Shown here: positions 1-8,267 of the stretch, piece by piece
Position numbering within the stretch: position 1 is the stretch's first letter
Layout of the letters: the number at the start of each line of letters is the position of its first letter
From: Flavobacterium proteolyticum
GTDB lineage: Bacteria; Bacteroidota; Bacteroidia; Flavobacteriales; Flavobacteriaceae
Direction: 5' to 3'
NCBI RefSeq assembly: GCF_015223105.1
Contig: NZ_JADFTZ010000006.1
Span: forward strand, 92,540-156,539
DNA: 64,000 bases
Position numbers and translations under genes: made by a program
The notes under the pieces: model-generated
Seen by the model: only the letters and a program-made list of their open reading frames with translations
Database searches by the model: none
What the model was told of the DNA's origin: nothing

Positions 1-107
1 AAATCGGCATACTTATGAATACCCAATTCCTTACGCAATAAATCACCACGTTGCGGACCAACGCCTTTGAGATATTCTATGGGAGTTTCGAGTAGATTCA
101 AATTCAA
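1..107 (-). CDS. recG: ATP-dependent DNA helicase RecG, N-terminal fragment
   Basis: Only the first 35 or so codons lie in the window; the gene runs off the left edge. The minus strand reads MNLNLLETPIEYLKGVGPQR followed by GDLLRKELGIHKYAD, the usual N-terminus of RecG in Flavobacteriia. RecG is a branch-migrating helicase that remodels stalled forks and Holliday junctions. No ATG is available: an in-frame TAA at 114-116 is followed by TTG codons ending at 113, 107 and 101. I chose the TTG at 105-107 because it gives the usual family N-terminus. The gene is divergent from the M1 peptidase gene. Identity is from memory of the family, since no helicase motif is included. Confidence 0.8.
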   Translation of the reverse strand, partial: MNLNLLETPIEYLKGVGPQRGDLLRKELGIHKYAD

Positions 108-132
108 GTGCAATTACAAGTTAAAAGTTCAA

Positions 133-196
133 TTTTTTGGAACACCGATTCAAGAAATTTTAAAAATTTATCCAATTTCTTCAATCTGTGTTTCTA
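133..196. repeat. Imperfect palindromic copy of a dispersed GGAACACAGATT repeat
   Basis: The arms at about 139-159 (GGAACACCGATTCAAGAAATT, two bases off the others) and 174-196 (reverse complement reads AGAAACACAGATTGAAG) pair over roughly 20 bp with few mismatches. The loop is about 14 nt. The same unit occurs singly at 2964-3014 and 35755-35803. It lies between the divergent recG and M1 peptidase genes and is not followed by a T-run. Confidence 0.6.
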
Positions 197-288
197 AATG
201 TAAAAGCGAAGATAGTTTATAATTTGTTAATTTAAAAAGGAGAGAATTTGAAAATGTTTATATTCGTACTTTATTAAATTCCAATAAG

Positions 289-2349
289 ATGTTTCGTATT
301 CTTTTAGCCTTGTTTTTTATTAATATATCTTTTGCTCAACAAATTGATAAAGTTGATTTTATCAAATGTGATGCTTTGGTTGCCCCAAATCATTTTGAAA
401 AATCAATTTCTGGAACGATTATTTATGAATTTAAAGTAAAAAAAGCAATTGATACCATTAAAATTGATGCTATCAATATGGAATTTTCAGAAGTTGCCAT
501 CAATGGAAAATCTGTAAATTTCCAAAATTCAGGAAAAACATTAAATTTATTTGAAGGATATAAAAAAGGAAAAAACACATTGACTTTTAGATATTCAGCA
601 AAACCCAAACAAACGCTTTATTTTACAGGTCAAGATGAGAATTTGCAAATTTGGACACAAGGACAAGGGCGTTATACGAGTCACTGGTTGCCGAGCTTTG
701 ATGACGTGAATGAAAAAGTTATTTTTAATATTTCTGTTGAATTTAGAAATGATTTTCCAGTGATTTCAAATGGTACTTTTATCTCAAATAAGTACAATTC
801 GAAAGGGAATTTAATCACGTGGAATTATCAAATGCAAAAACCAATGTCTTCTTACTTAGTAATGTTGGCCATTGGAAATTTCGCAAAACAAGCCAGAACA
901 ACTAAATCAGGAACGCCATTAGAATTTTATTTAGATAAAAATGATGTTTCAAAATTTGAACCAACCTATCGTTATTCTAAAGAAATGTTTGATTATTTGG
1001 AGCAAGAAATAGGAGTGAAGTACCCTTGGGGCATTTACCGACAAGTTCCGGTTCGTGATTTTTTGTATGCGGGAATGGAGAATACGACTTCTACTATTTT
1101 TGCACAAGATTTTGTAGTAGATGAAATTGGTTTTAATGATAGAAATTATGTAAATGTTAATGCACATGAATTAGCACATCAATGGTTTGGCGATTTGATT
1201 ACCGCGCAATCAGGAAAACATCATTGGTTACAAGAAGGTTTTGCTACATATTACGCTCTATTAGCTGAGCGTCATTTGTTTGGTGATGATTATTTCTATG
1301 AAGAATTAAACGACTATGCCGAACAACTAAAACGAGCTTCCAAAACCGATACGATTCCTGTGATGAATGAAAAGGCGAGTTCGTTATCGTTTTATAAAAA
1401 AGGCGCTTGGGCATTGCACGTGATGCGTGAAGACATTGGAGCAAAGAATTTCCAAAAAGCTGTAACGAAATATTTAAAGAAATACCAATACAAAAACGTC
1501 AATACAGATGATTTCTTGAAGATTGTAAAAGATGTTTCGGGTTATGATGTGGAGAATTTCAAAAAAGTTTGGTTAGAAAAAGCAGGATTTGAAATGGAAA
1601 TCGCCCAAAAGTATTTGACTAAAAATAAGTTCATTCAAGATTATTTTGCTTTAAAGAAAAGTAAAAAAACATTAGTCGAATTGACAGAAATTTTGAAATC
1701 AGATGCTTACTATCCAATTAAACAATATATTGTTTATCAAACAAGGAACGTTCCTTTCGAAGAACGTAAAGTCATTTTAGAAACTGCTTTAGCAACAAAT
1801 GACATTTTGGTAAGAAGAGCTGTTGCGGAATCCACACCAGTAATTCCAGAAGCATTTAAATCGCAATACGAAACGTTATTGAATGATAATTCGTATCAAA
1901 CGAAAGAAATAGCTTTAACCAATTTATGGAAAAACTTTCCAGAAGACCGTTTGCGTTATTTAGAACAAACCAAAGAGATTGTTGGGAACAATGATAAAAG
2001 TTTCCGCTTAACTTGGTTGGGCTTGGCTATGAATACGGAAAATTTACCTGAGCAAGTGAAAGCTACTTCGTACAATCAATTATTGGATTTTGCTTCTGAA
2101 AACTATGAAAGTTCGGTTAGACAAAATGCTTTAGAATTGTTATTACAACTAAATCCGAACGATGAAAAAGTAATTGAATTATTGTTTAAAACAACAGTGC
2201 ATCACAAATGGCAGTTTACCAAATTTAGTAGAGATAATGTTAGAAGATTACTAAAAAATCAAGAATACAGAACAATAGTTGAAAAATTAGCATCAACTTC
2301 GGATGAAACCATGAAAGAGTTGTATTTGAAATTTTTAAACGAAAAATAA
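289..2349 (+). CDS. M1 family metallopeptidase (aminopeptidase), exported
   Basis: Zinc aminopeptidase of the gluzincin M1 family, 686 residues. An N-terminal signal peptide of about 16 residues ends in FA before QQ, so it acts outside the cytoplasm, probably in the periplasm. The substrate-anchoring AGMEN motif is at 261-265, the zinc site HELAH at 293-297 with the third ligand E316, and the likely catalytic tyrosine is Y369 in YKKGA. The C-terminal 240 residues look helical, as in the HEAT-like domain of the family. It releases N-terminal amino acids from peptides. A candidate -7 element TATATTCG lies at 259-266, and a shared terminator follows. A second, different M1 enzyme is at 26071-27690. 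Confidence 0.9.
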   Translation: MFRILLALFFINISFAQQIDKVDFIKCDALVAPNHFEKSISGTIIYEFKVKKAIDTIKIDAINMEFSEVAINGKSVNFQNSGKTLNLFEGYKKGKNTLTFRYSAKPKQTLYFTGQDENLQIWTQGQGRYTSHWLPSFDDVNEKVIFNISVEFRNDFPVISNGTFISNKYNSKGNLITWNYQMQKPMSSYLVMLAIGNFAKQARTTKSGTPLEFYLDKNDVSKFEPTYRYSKEMFDYLEQEIGVKYPWGIYRQVPVRDFLYAGMENTTSTIFAQDFVVDEIGFNDRNYVNVNAHELAHQWFGDLITAQSGKHHWLQEGFATYYALLAERHLFGDDYFYEELNDYAEQLKRASKTDTIPVMNEKASSLSFYKKGAWALHVMREDIGAKNFQKAVTKYLKKYQYKNVNTDDFLKIVKDVSGYDVENFKKVWLEKAGFEMEIAQKYLTKNKFIQDYFALKKSKKTLVELTEILKSDAYYPIKQYIVYQTRNVPFEERKVILETALATNDILVRRAVAESTPVIPEAFKSQYETLLNDNSYQTKEIALTNLWKNFPEDRLRYLEQTKEIVGNNDKSFRLTWLGLAMNTENLPEQVKATSYNQLLDFASENYESSVRQNALELLLQLNPNDEKVIELLFKTTVHHKWQFTKFSRDNVRRLLKNQEYRTIVEKLASTSDETMKELYLKFLNEK

Positions 2350-2351
2350 AA

Positions 2352-2377
2352 AAATCCCGAGTTGATGCTCGGGATTT
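2352..2377. terminator. Bidirectional terminator hairpin
   Basis: Ten-base perfect stem AAATCCCGAG / CTCGGGATTT with loop TTGATG. It lies between the convergent M1 peptidase gene and the DUF7935-like gene and probably serves both. Confidence 0.85.
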
Positions 2378-2381
2378 GTAT

Positions 2382-2906
2382 TTAAAATACTCTTTTCAAT
2401 TCTTCTTTCAAATAGCTAATTGCAATATTACTTGGCGCTTCGGTTTCTGTTAGTTCTAACATAATGGCTTCTCTTAGTTTATCGGCATCAGCAACATCTT
2501 CTCTAAGTGCATTTTTTCGAATCATTTGCACCGTACTGTTTTTAGCTTTCAATATGATATCCCAAGTTTCTGCGGTTAAATAAATTTGTTGCGTTAAATT
2601 ATGCTCAAATTCAGTTTGAATATGGTGCGATAATAAGGTTGCATAATCATCTTTACTTTTGCTAATTGGTGCTACACGAAGTAACAATTGTGTTGGGTTA
2701 ATCCTTTCCAACAATAAAACCATTCGCTCATACGCTTGCAAACGAATCGGTAACGCTTGTTTTTGATTTTCTCTTAATAACTCAAATTTGCGTTTACTTT
2801 CTTCGCTGTTATAAAATTTTTGCATCATTACAAAAGCTACACCACCCGTAATCAAAGCAGGTAGGGTATAAGCAGCAATTTCTAATAATTTATCTTCGAT
2901 TGTCAT
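2382..2906 (-). CDS. Conserved Bacteroidota membrane-anchored protein (DUF7935-like)
   Basis: A 174-residue protein with one predicted transmembrane segment near the N-terminus (about residues 10-30, AAYTLPALITGGVAFVMM). A long, charged, probably helical cytoplasmic part follows, including the stretch QALPIRLQAYERMVLLLERI. I recognise the pattern as a family conserved in Bacteroidota that I believe is now called DUF7935, but that name is from memory. No catalytic motif is visible and the function is unknown. It is a single gene whose 3' end shares a terminator with the convergent peptidase gene. Confidence 0.65.
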   Translation of the reverse strand: MTIEDKLLEIAAYTLPALITGGVAFVMMQKFYNSEESKRKFELLRENQKQALPIRLQAYERMVLLLERINPTQLLLRVAPISKSKDDYATLLSHHIQTEFEHNLTQQIYLTAETWDIILKAKNSTVQMIRKNALREDVADADKLREAIMLELTETEAPSNIAISYLKEELKRVF

Positions 2907-2963
2907 TTTTAATAGTTTTAAATATGTCGCAAATTAAGATTAAAATTATTAAAATTCAAATAA

Positions 2964-3014
2964 GTTTAGGAACACAGATTTGAGAAATGTCTAAAATTGT
3001 AAAAATCAAATCTC
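2964..3014 (+). repeat. Dispersed GGAACACAGATT repeat, copy 2
   Basis: Reads AGGAACACAGATTTGAGAAA and continues with AAAATTGTAAAAATCAAAT. It matches the units at 133-196 and 35755-35803. It is noncoding. Confidence 0.55.
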
Positions 3015-3067
3015 ATATTCTAAAATGAGTTATTCCATTTTTCTATGTTATCTATGATAAGTGAAAC

Positions 3068-3083
3068 GTCCGAAGCTTCGGAC
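3068..3083. repeat. Perfect 16-bp palindrome GTCCGAAGCTTCGGAC
   Basis: A fully symmetrical sequence, GC-rich against its AT-rich surroundings. No T-run follows, so it is unlikely to be a terminator. It could be a REP-like element or a protein-binding site. Confidence 0.6.
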
Positions 3084-3158
3084 TAAAATCAAAACAAAGC
3101 AAAACTATTGTGTCTATGTGTTTAAATATTTCTCTCGCTTTAAGCACAAAATAAAAAC

Positions 3159-3189
3159 TTGTAAAAACACGAATCAAAGTGTATTTTTG
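3159..3189 (+). promoter_or_regulatory. Bacteroidota-type promoter of the UvrD/PcrA helicase gene
   Basis: TTG at 3159-3161, a 20-nt spacer, then TATTTTTG at 3182-3189. This is a full match to TTG-N19-21-TAnnTTTG, the consensus of the Bacteroidota housekeeping sigma factor. It lies 28 nt before the gene. Confidence 0.7.
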
Positions 3190-3216
3190 TAAATTAGTTA
3201 AAAGTTATCGAATCCT

Positions 3217-5553
3217 ATGAAAGAAATGCAGCGATATATCAGCCAATTAAACGAAGCACAGCAAGCACCTGTATTGCAGAAAGACGGTCCCATGATTGTA
3301 ATTGCGGGAGCGGGTTCTGGTAAAACACGTGTGTTAACCGTTCGTATTGCTAACTTAATGAGTCAAGGTGTAGATGCTTTTAATATTTTGGCGTTAACGT
3401 TTACCAACAAAGCCGCACGTGAAATGAAAAAACGTATTGCAGATATTGTTGGAAATAACGAAGCGAAAAACCTTTGGATGGGAACCTTTCACTCGGTTTT
3501 TGCTAAGATTTTAAGAAGTGAAGCCGATAAATTAGGTTATCCATCTAACTTTACGATTTACGATTCTCAGGATTCTTTGCGTTGTTTAGGAGGAATCATC
3601 AAAGAAATGCAGTTGGATAAAGATATTTACAAACCAAAGCAAATCTTAGGCAGAATATCATCTTATAAAAACTCTTTAATTACAGTAAAAGCCTATTTCA
3701 ATAATCCCGAATTACAAGAAGCAGATGCGATGAGTAAAAAACCGCGTATGGGGGAAATTTATCAACAATATGTGGAGCGTTGTTTTAAATCGGGTGCGAT
3801 GGATTTTGATGATTTACTATTGAAAACTAATGAATTATTAAATCGTTTTCCAGATGTACTAGCAAAATATCAAGATAGATTTAGATACATTTTAGTAGAT
3901 GAGTACCAAGATACGAATCACTCGCAGTATTTGATAGTTCGTGCGTTATCGGATAGATTTCAGAATATTTGTGTGGTGGGAGATGATGCACAGAGTATTT
4001 ATGCCTTCCGTGGTGCGAATATAAACAACATTTTAAATTTTCAGAAAGATTACGACAACGTACAAATGTATCGTTTGGAACAAAATTATCGTTCATCGAA
4101 AAACATTGTTGAAGCAGCAAATAACGTAATCGATAAGAATAAAACCAAGTTAGATAAAATTGTTTGGACATCCAACGATGACGGACCCAAAATAAAAGTC
4201 CACCGAAGTTTAACTGATGGGGAAGAAGGACGTTTTGTAGCGGCAACTATTTTCGAGCAGAAGATGCAAAACCAAATGTTAAACGGACAATTTGCAATAT
4301 TGTATCGTACCAATGCGCAATCTCGTGCTATGGAAGATGCGTTACGTAAACGAGATATTCCGTATCGAATTTATGGTGGTTTATCGTTTTATCAACGTAA
4401 GGAAATCAAAGACGTTTTGGCGTATTTGCGATTGGTAATTAATCCAAAAGATGAAGAAGCTTTAGTTCGTGTGATTAATTATCCAGCCAGAGGAATTGGT
4501 GATACAACGGTTGAAAAATTAACGGTTGCAGCCAATCATTACAAGCGTTCTATTTTTGAAGTAATTGAACACATTGATAAAATTGATTTGAAACTAAACG
4601 CAGGAACAAAAGCAAAATTGAATGATTTTGTGACGATGATTAAGAGTTTTCAAGTCATTAACGAAAATCAAGATGCGTTTTTCTTAACTGATCATGTTAC
4701 GAAGAAAACAGGATTGGTTCAAGAACTCAAAAAAGACGGAACTCCAGAAGGAATTGCGAAAATTGAAAATATTGAAGAATTACTAAACGGTATCAAAGAT
4801 TTTACCGAAGGTCAAAAAGAAATCGATGGAGCCAGAGGTGCGTTAGCCGAATTTTTAGAAGACGTAGCATTAGCAACCGATTTAGATAAAGATACAGGTG
4901 ATGATGATAGGGTAGCACTTATGACGATTCACTTGGCAAAAGGATTGGAATTTCCACATGTGTTTATTGTGGGATTAGAAGAAGATTTATTTCCAAGTGC
5001 CATGAGTTTGAATACCCGAAGCGAATTAGAAGAAGAACGTCGTTTGTTCTACGTTGCTTTAACTCGTGCCGAACATCAAGCGTATTTAACGTATGCGCAA
5101 TCGCGTTATCGTTGGGGAAAATTAGTAGATAGCGAACCTTCGCGTTTTATTGAAGAAATCAATGATGAATATTTAGAATATTTGAATCCAGTAGATTCGG
5201 GTTATCGTTACAAACCGGTTATGGATATTGATGTTTTTGGCGATATTGATAAATCGAAATTAAGATTAGCTAAACCAACCGCAGGAACGCCACCAAAATA
5301 TTTAACACAAGACCAACCAAGTCCAACCGCGAATATTAGACGATTGAAACCAGTTTCAAGTAATTCAGGAAGTTCTAATGTGGTAGATGCTAATTTAAAC
5401 GTTGGAAATATTGTAATGCACGAACGTTTTGGAAAAGGACAAATCGTAAACATCGAAGGAGTAGGAGCAGACAAAAAAGCCGAAATTCGTTTTGATGTAG
5501 GTGGATTAAAGAAGTTGTTGTTACGATTTGCGAAGTTGGAAGTGATAGGATAG
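3217..5553 (+). CDS. uvrD: UvrD/PcrA family superfamily 1A DNA helicase
   Basis: ATP-dependent 3'-5' DNA helicase for nucleotide excision and mismatch repair and for removing blocks to replication, 778 residues. Visible motifs are the Q motif LNEAQQ (11-16), Walker A AGAGSGKT (30-37), Walker B DEYQDTN (228-234), motif III GDDAQSIYAFRGA, motif V MTIHLAKGLEFPHVF and motif VI LFYVALTRA. The last 45 residues (VMHERFGKGQIVNIEGVG onwards) form the PcrA/UvrD C-terminal Tudor-like domain that contacts RNA polymerase in other bacteria. The start could be the ATG at 3226 (MQRYISQLNEA), which fits relatives better; both lie downstream of the promoter. UvrD and PcrA cannot be told apart here. Confidence 0.93.
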   Translation: MKEMQRYISQLNEAQQAPVLQKDGPMIVIAGAGSGKTRVLTVRIANLMSQGVDAFNILALTFTNKAAREMKKRIADIVGNNEAKNLWMGTFHSVFAKILRSEADKLGYPSNFTIYDSQDSLRCLGGIIKEMQLDKDIYKPKQILGRISSYKNSLITVKAYFNNPELQEADAMSKKPRMGEIYQQYVERCFKSGAMDFDDLLLKTNELLNRFPDVLAKYQDRFRYILVDEYQDTNHSQYLIVRALSDRFQNICVVGDDAQSIYAFRGANINNILNFQKDYDNVQMYRLEQNYRSSKNIVEAANNVIDKNKTKLDKIVWTSNDDGPKIKVHRSLTDGEEGRFVAATIFEQKMQNQMLNGQFAILYRTNAQSRAMEDALRKRDIPYRIYGGLSFYQRKEIKDVLAYLRLVINPKDEEALVRVINYPARGIGDTTVEKLTVAANHYKRSIFEVIEHIDKIDLKLNAGTKAKLNDFVTMIKSFQVINENQDAFFLTDHVTKKTGLVQELKKDGTPEGIAKIENIEELLNGIKDFTEGQKEIDGARGALAEFLEDVALATDLDKDTGDDDRVALMTIHLAKGLEFPHVFIVGLEEDLFPSAMSLNTRSELEEERRLFYVALTRAEHQAYLTYAQSRYRWGKLVDSEPSRFIEEINDEYLEYLNPVDSGYRYKPVMDIDVFGDIDKSKLRLAKPTAGTPPKYLTQDQPSPTANIRRLKPVSSNSGSSNVVDANLNVGNIVMHERFGKGQIVNIEGVGADKKAEIRFDVGGLKKLLLRFAKLEVIG

Positions 5554-5570
5554 AAGTTTTAGTTTTTTAG

Positions 5571-5611
5571 ATTAACTTGAAACTTGAAACAAAATTAACT
5601 TGAAACAAAAA
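5571..5611. repeat. AACTTGAAAC short repeats
   Basis: AACTTGAAACTTGAAAC is followed by another AACTTGAAAC, close before the next gene. Similar TTTCAAGTTTCAGG units lie at 8200-8222, and related TTGAA-rich DNA at 44570-44690. It is a simple dispersed intergenic motif of unknown role. Confidence 0.45.
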
Positions 5612-5615
5612 TAAG

Positions 5616-6236
5616 ATGTCAGAAATCATAAAAATATACGAAGACAAACCAAGCGAAGCCGCAATTAAAAAAGTGGTTGAGGTTTTAAAAAACGGAGGTT
5701 TAGTCATTTATCCAACCGATACGGTTTATGGTTTAGGTTGTGATATTACCAATTCTCGTGCGTTAGAAAAAATTGCTAAAATCAAAGGAATTAAGTTAGA
5801 AAAAGCCAATTTTTCCTTTGTTTGTTCCGATTTGAGTAATCTTTCCGATTATGTGAAACAAATTGACACTTCCACATTTAAAATTTTAAAACGCGCTTTA
5901 CCTGGACCTTACACGTTCATTTTACCAGGAAATAACGATTTACCTAAAGAATTCAGAAAAAAGAAAACCGTTGGTATTCGTGTTCCTGATAACAATATTG
6001 CTCGTGAAATTGTAAAACTTTTAGGTAATCCAATAGTTTCAACCTCAATTCACGATGAAGATGAGGTAATTGAATACTCAACCGATCCCGAATTAATCTT
6101 CGAAAAATGGAATAACAAAGTTGATTTGGTTATCGATGGTGGCTACGGAGACAATGTGGCTTCAACCATTGTAGATTTAACAGGTTACGAACCAGAAGTA
6201 ATTCGTGAAGGAAAAGGAAGTTTGGATATATTATAA
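5616..6236 (+). CDS. YrdC-domain protein, YciO subfamily (often annotated L-threonylcarbamoyladenylate synthase)
   Basis: A single YrdC/Sua5 nucleotide-binding fold, 206 residues. VIYPTDTVYGLG at 30-41 is the family signature, and GPYTFILPG, KKKTVGIRVPDN, VSTSIH and ASTIVDLTG line the active cleft. The block NFSFVCSDLSNLSDY followed by ALPGPYTFILPG matches my memory of E. coli YciO (also 206 residues) better than TsaC, and the C-terminal Sua5 domain is absent. So it may not be the tRNA t6A enzyme of this organism. YciO function is less settled than TsaC. It is a single gene ending in a strong terminator, 62 nt after uvrD. Confidence 0.8.
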   Translation: MSEIIKIYEDKPSEAAIKKVVEVLKNGGLVIYPTDTVYGLGCDITNSRALEKIAKIKGIKLEKANFSFVCSDLSNLSDYVKQIDTSTFKILKRALPGPYTFILPGNNDLPKEFRKKKTVGIRVPDNNIAREIVKLLGNPIVSTSIHDEDEVIEYSTDPELIFEKWNNKVDLVIDGGYGDNVASTIVDLTGYEPEVIREGKGSLDIL

Positions 6237-6240
6237 TAAA

Positions 6241-6266
6241 AAACGCCTCAATCACTTGAGGCGTTT
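6241..6266. terminator. Bidirectional terminator hairpin
   Basis: Eleven-base stem AAACGCCTCAA / TTGAGGCGTTT, loop TCAC, followed by a T-run on the plus strand. It lies between the convergent yciO-like and OmpA genes. Confidence 0.9.
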
Positions 6267-6287
6267 TTTTTATATTTTGAAGGTGAA

Positions 6288-7124
6288 TTATTTTCCACTT
6301 AAGTTTTTCATTTCCTTTTCTAACATATCGTAGAATTGGTCAATCTTTGGCATAATTATAATGCGAGTTCTTCTGTTTTTAGCTCTATTTGCTGGTGAAT
6401 CGTTTTCCACTAAAGGAATATAAGAACTTCTTCCTGCAGGAATTAATTGTTTTGGACTAACACCTAAATCTTTATGTAAAACTCTTACGATTGAAGTCGC
6501 TCTTTTTACCGATAAATCCCAGTTGTCTAATAAAACTGCATTTTTAATTGGCACATTATCAGTGTGACCTTCAACTAAACACTCGAAATCAGGTTTGCTG
6601 TTGATTACTTTAGCCACTTTAGCTAAAACACCTTTTGCTTTATCACTTACTTCGTAACTTCCCGATTTGAATAATAAATTATCAGCAATCGAAATCATCA
6701 CAACTCCTTTTTCAACATTAATATTAATGTCCGGATCGTCGATTCCAACTTCACGTTTTAAGCTTGTTACTAAAGCTAAAGTAACACTATCTTTTTTAGT
6801 TAAAGCATCTTGTAAGCGTGTGATTTTTAAATCTTTTTCTTTTAAACTTTCCAAAGATTTTTCCAGATTTTCTGCACCTTTAGTTGTTAATGTTGTTAAA
6901 TTTCCAACATTGTTAATTAAGTCAGAATTGTTCTTTTTCAAGAAATCAACTTGTTGCGCTAAGGCTTCTTTTTCAGTCAAACACGTATTTAGTTTTACGG
7001 TTGCTGTGTTTAATAAATCTTGAATTTCTTTGTTTTTAGCTTCTAATTCCGTGTATTTCTTTTTTGAAACACAAGAACTTAATGAAATAGCAGCTACTGT
7101 GGCGAATAACATTACTCTTCTCAT
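6288..7124 (-). CDS. OmpA family lipoprotein
   Basis: Lipoprotein of 278 residues. A signal peptide ends in the lipobox LSSC (C17), followed by a coiled-coil stretch of about 90 residues. The C-terminal OmpA/MotB peptidoglycan-binding domain is marked by VEGHTDNVPIKN, SVKRATSIVRVL and NRAKNRRTRIIIMP. It probably sits in the outer membrane, spans part of the periplasm and anchors the membrane to the cell wall. A -7 element TAATTTTG lies at 7142-7149 on the minus strand, with no clear TTG partner. The gene is convergent with the YciO-like gene, sharing its terminator. Confidence 0.88.
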   Translation of the reverse strand: MRRVMLFATVAAISLSSCVSKKKYTELEAKNKEIQDLLNTATVKLNTCLTEKEALAQQVDFLKKNNSDLINNVGNLTTLTTKGAENLEKSLESLKEKDLKITRLQDALTKKDSVTLALVTSLKREVGIDDPDININVEKGVVMISIADNLLFKSGSYEVSDKAKGVLAKVAKVINSKPDFECLVEGHTDNVPIKNAVLLDNWDLSVKRATSIVRVLHKDLGVSPKQLIPAGRSSYIPLVENDSPANRAKNRRTRIIIMPKIDQFYDMLEKEMKNLSGK

Positions 7125-7193
7125 ACGTTTAAATTTTTTTACAAAATTAAATGGAAATTGTTAAAAAATAGCTTTTATTAACCTAAACTATTG

Positions 7194-8189
7194 TTAAAAA
7201 AGGTCAGCAAAGACCTTGCCATTCTTGATAAAGTAACGATAAACGATGCTGTTTATTTTGTAATAATTTGATTTTTGAATTGCACCTCTTTTTTTATAAA
7301 ACTGATTTGCAAGATGATAATAATAAAAATGAGCCTGAATAATTGCAAAAAAATGTTTGAATTTTCCCTTCAAAATAAATTGAATTCCCGCAAGTCCATC
7401 CAAACACAATCTCATAAAAAGGATTGGCAATAATTGATTTTTCGGCAAATTCTTGGTTAACATCAACAATGAATTTCTGAAATTTAAAAAGGTTTTTCTC
7501 GGATTTCCTTCGTTTAAAGTAGCACCACCAACGTGATAAACAGTTGATTTTGAAGTATATTTTATTTTGTAACCCAAATTAAAAGCTCTCCAACACAAAT
7601 CGATTTCTTCTTGATGGGCAAAGAAATCATCATCAAAACCGTTTAGTTTTCGGTAGACTTCTTTTCGGATAAAGAAACAAGCTCCGGTTGCCCAAAAAAT
7701 TTCGATTTCATCATCGTATTGATTTAAGTCTTCTTCAACAGTATCGAAAATTCTACCACGACAAAATGGATAACCAAATTTATCAATAAAACCGCCAGCA
7801 CCACCAGCATATTCAAAATGCGTTTTCTTTTTGAAATCTAATAATTTAGGTTGTATGATGGCAGTCTCGGGTTGATTTTCAAAAATTTCTAAAATAGGAG
7901 TAAGCCAATTTTCAGTCACTTCAATGTCTGAATTTACCAAGGCATAATATTCTTCTTCAACAAACTTCAAGGCTTCATTATAACCTTTTGCAAATCCAAA
8001 ATTCCCAGTATTTTGAATGATTTTTACCGAAGGAAATTGGTTTTGAATCACTTCAATAGAAGTATCGGTCGAAGCATTATCAGCTACATAAATCGTAGCT
8101 TCATTAGAAAACGCAATCACCGAAGGCAAAAACTGTTCTAACAATTTGGCTCCGTTCCAATTTAATATGACTACTGCTATTTTTTTCAA
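7194..8189 (-). CDS. Glycosyltransferase family 2 protein
   Basis: GT-A fold glycosyltransferase that transfers a sugar from a nucleotide sugar, probably for surface polysaccharide. The N-terminus KKIAVVILNWNG, the block VADNASTDTS, NTGNFGFAKGYNEAL and the metal-binding region LVNSDIEV are typical of rhamnosyltransferase-like GT2 enzymes. No transmembrane helix is evident. No ATG fits. The frame can open at TTG 8211-8213, but those extra codons lie in the TTTCAAGTTTCAGG repeat, so I prefer TTG at 8187-8189, giving MKKIAVVILNWNG and about 331 residues. Acceptor and donor cannot be read from sequence. Confidence 0.85.
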   Translation of the reverse strand: MKKIAVVILNWNGAKLLEQFLPSVIAFSNEATIYVADNASTDTSIEVIQNQFPSVKIIQNTGNFGFAKGYNEALKFVEEEYYALVNSDIEVTENWLTPILEIFENQPETAIIQPKLLDFKKKTHFEYAGGAGGFIDKFGYPFCRGRIFDTVEEDLNQYDDEIEIFWATGACFFIRKEVYRKLNGFDDDFFAHQEEIDLCWRAFNLGYKIKYTSKSTVYHVGGATLNEGNPRKTFLNFRNSLLMLTKNLPKNQLLPILFMRLCLDGLAGIQFILKGKFKHFFAIIQAHFYYYHLANQFYKKRGAIQKSNYYKINSIVYRYFIKNGKVFADLF

Positions 8190-8267
8190 GTGATTTTTTG
8201 TTTCAGGTTTCAAGTTTCAGGTTATTTGGAGTTTTAAAGAAAAAATTCATCCATCATCCAGCTTCCA

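Larger units (their letters stand above)
2907..3216. other. Intergenic region with dispersed repeat, palindrome and uvrD promoter
   Basis: About 310 bases without a gene. It holds a copy of the GGAACACAGATT dispersed repeat (2964-3014), a perfect 16-bp palindrome (3068-3083) and a complete Bacteroidota promoter for the helicase gene (3159-3189). I see no open frame of useful length here. Confidence 0.6.

Noticed and set aside
3881..4246. Antisense reading frame inside uvrD
   Set aside because: It is a shadow of a well-defined helicase gene, with no start signal or recognisable protein.
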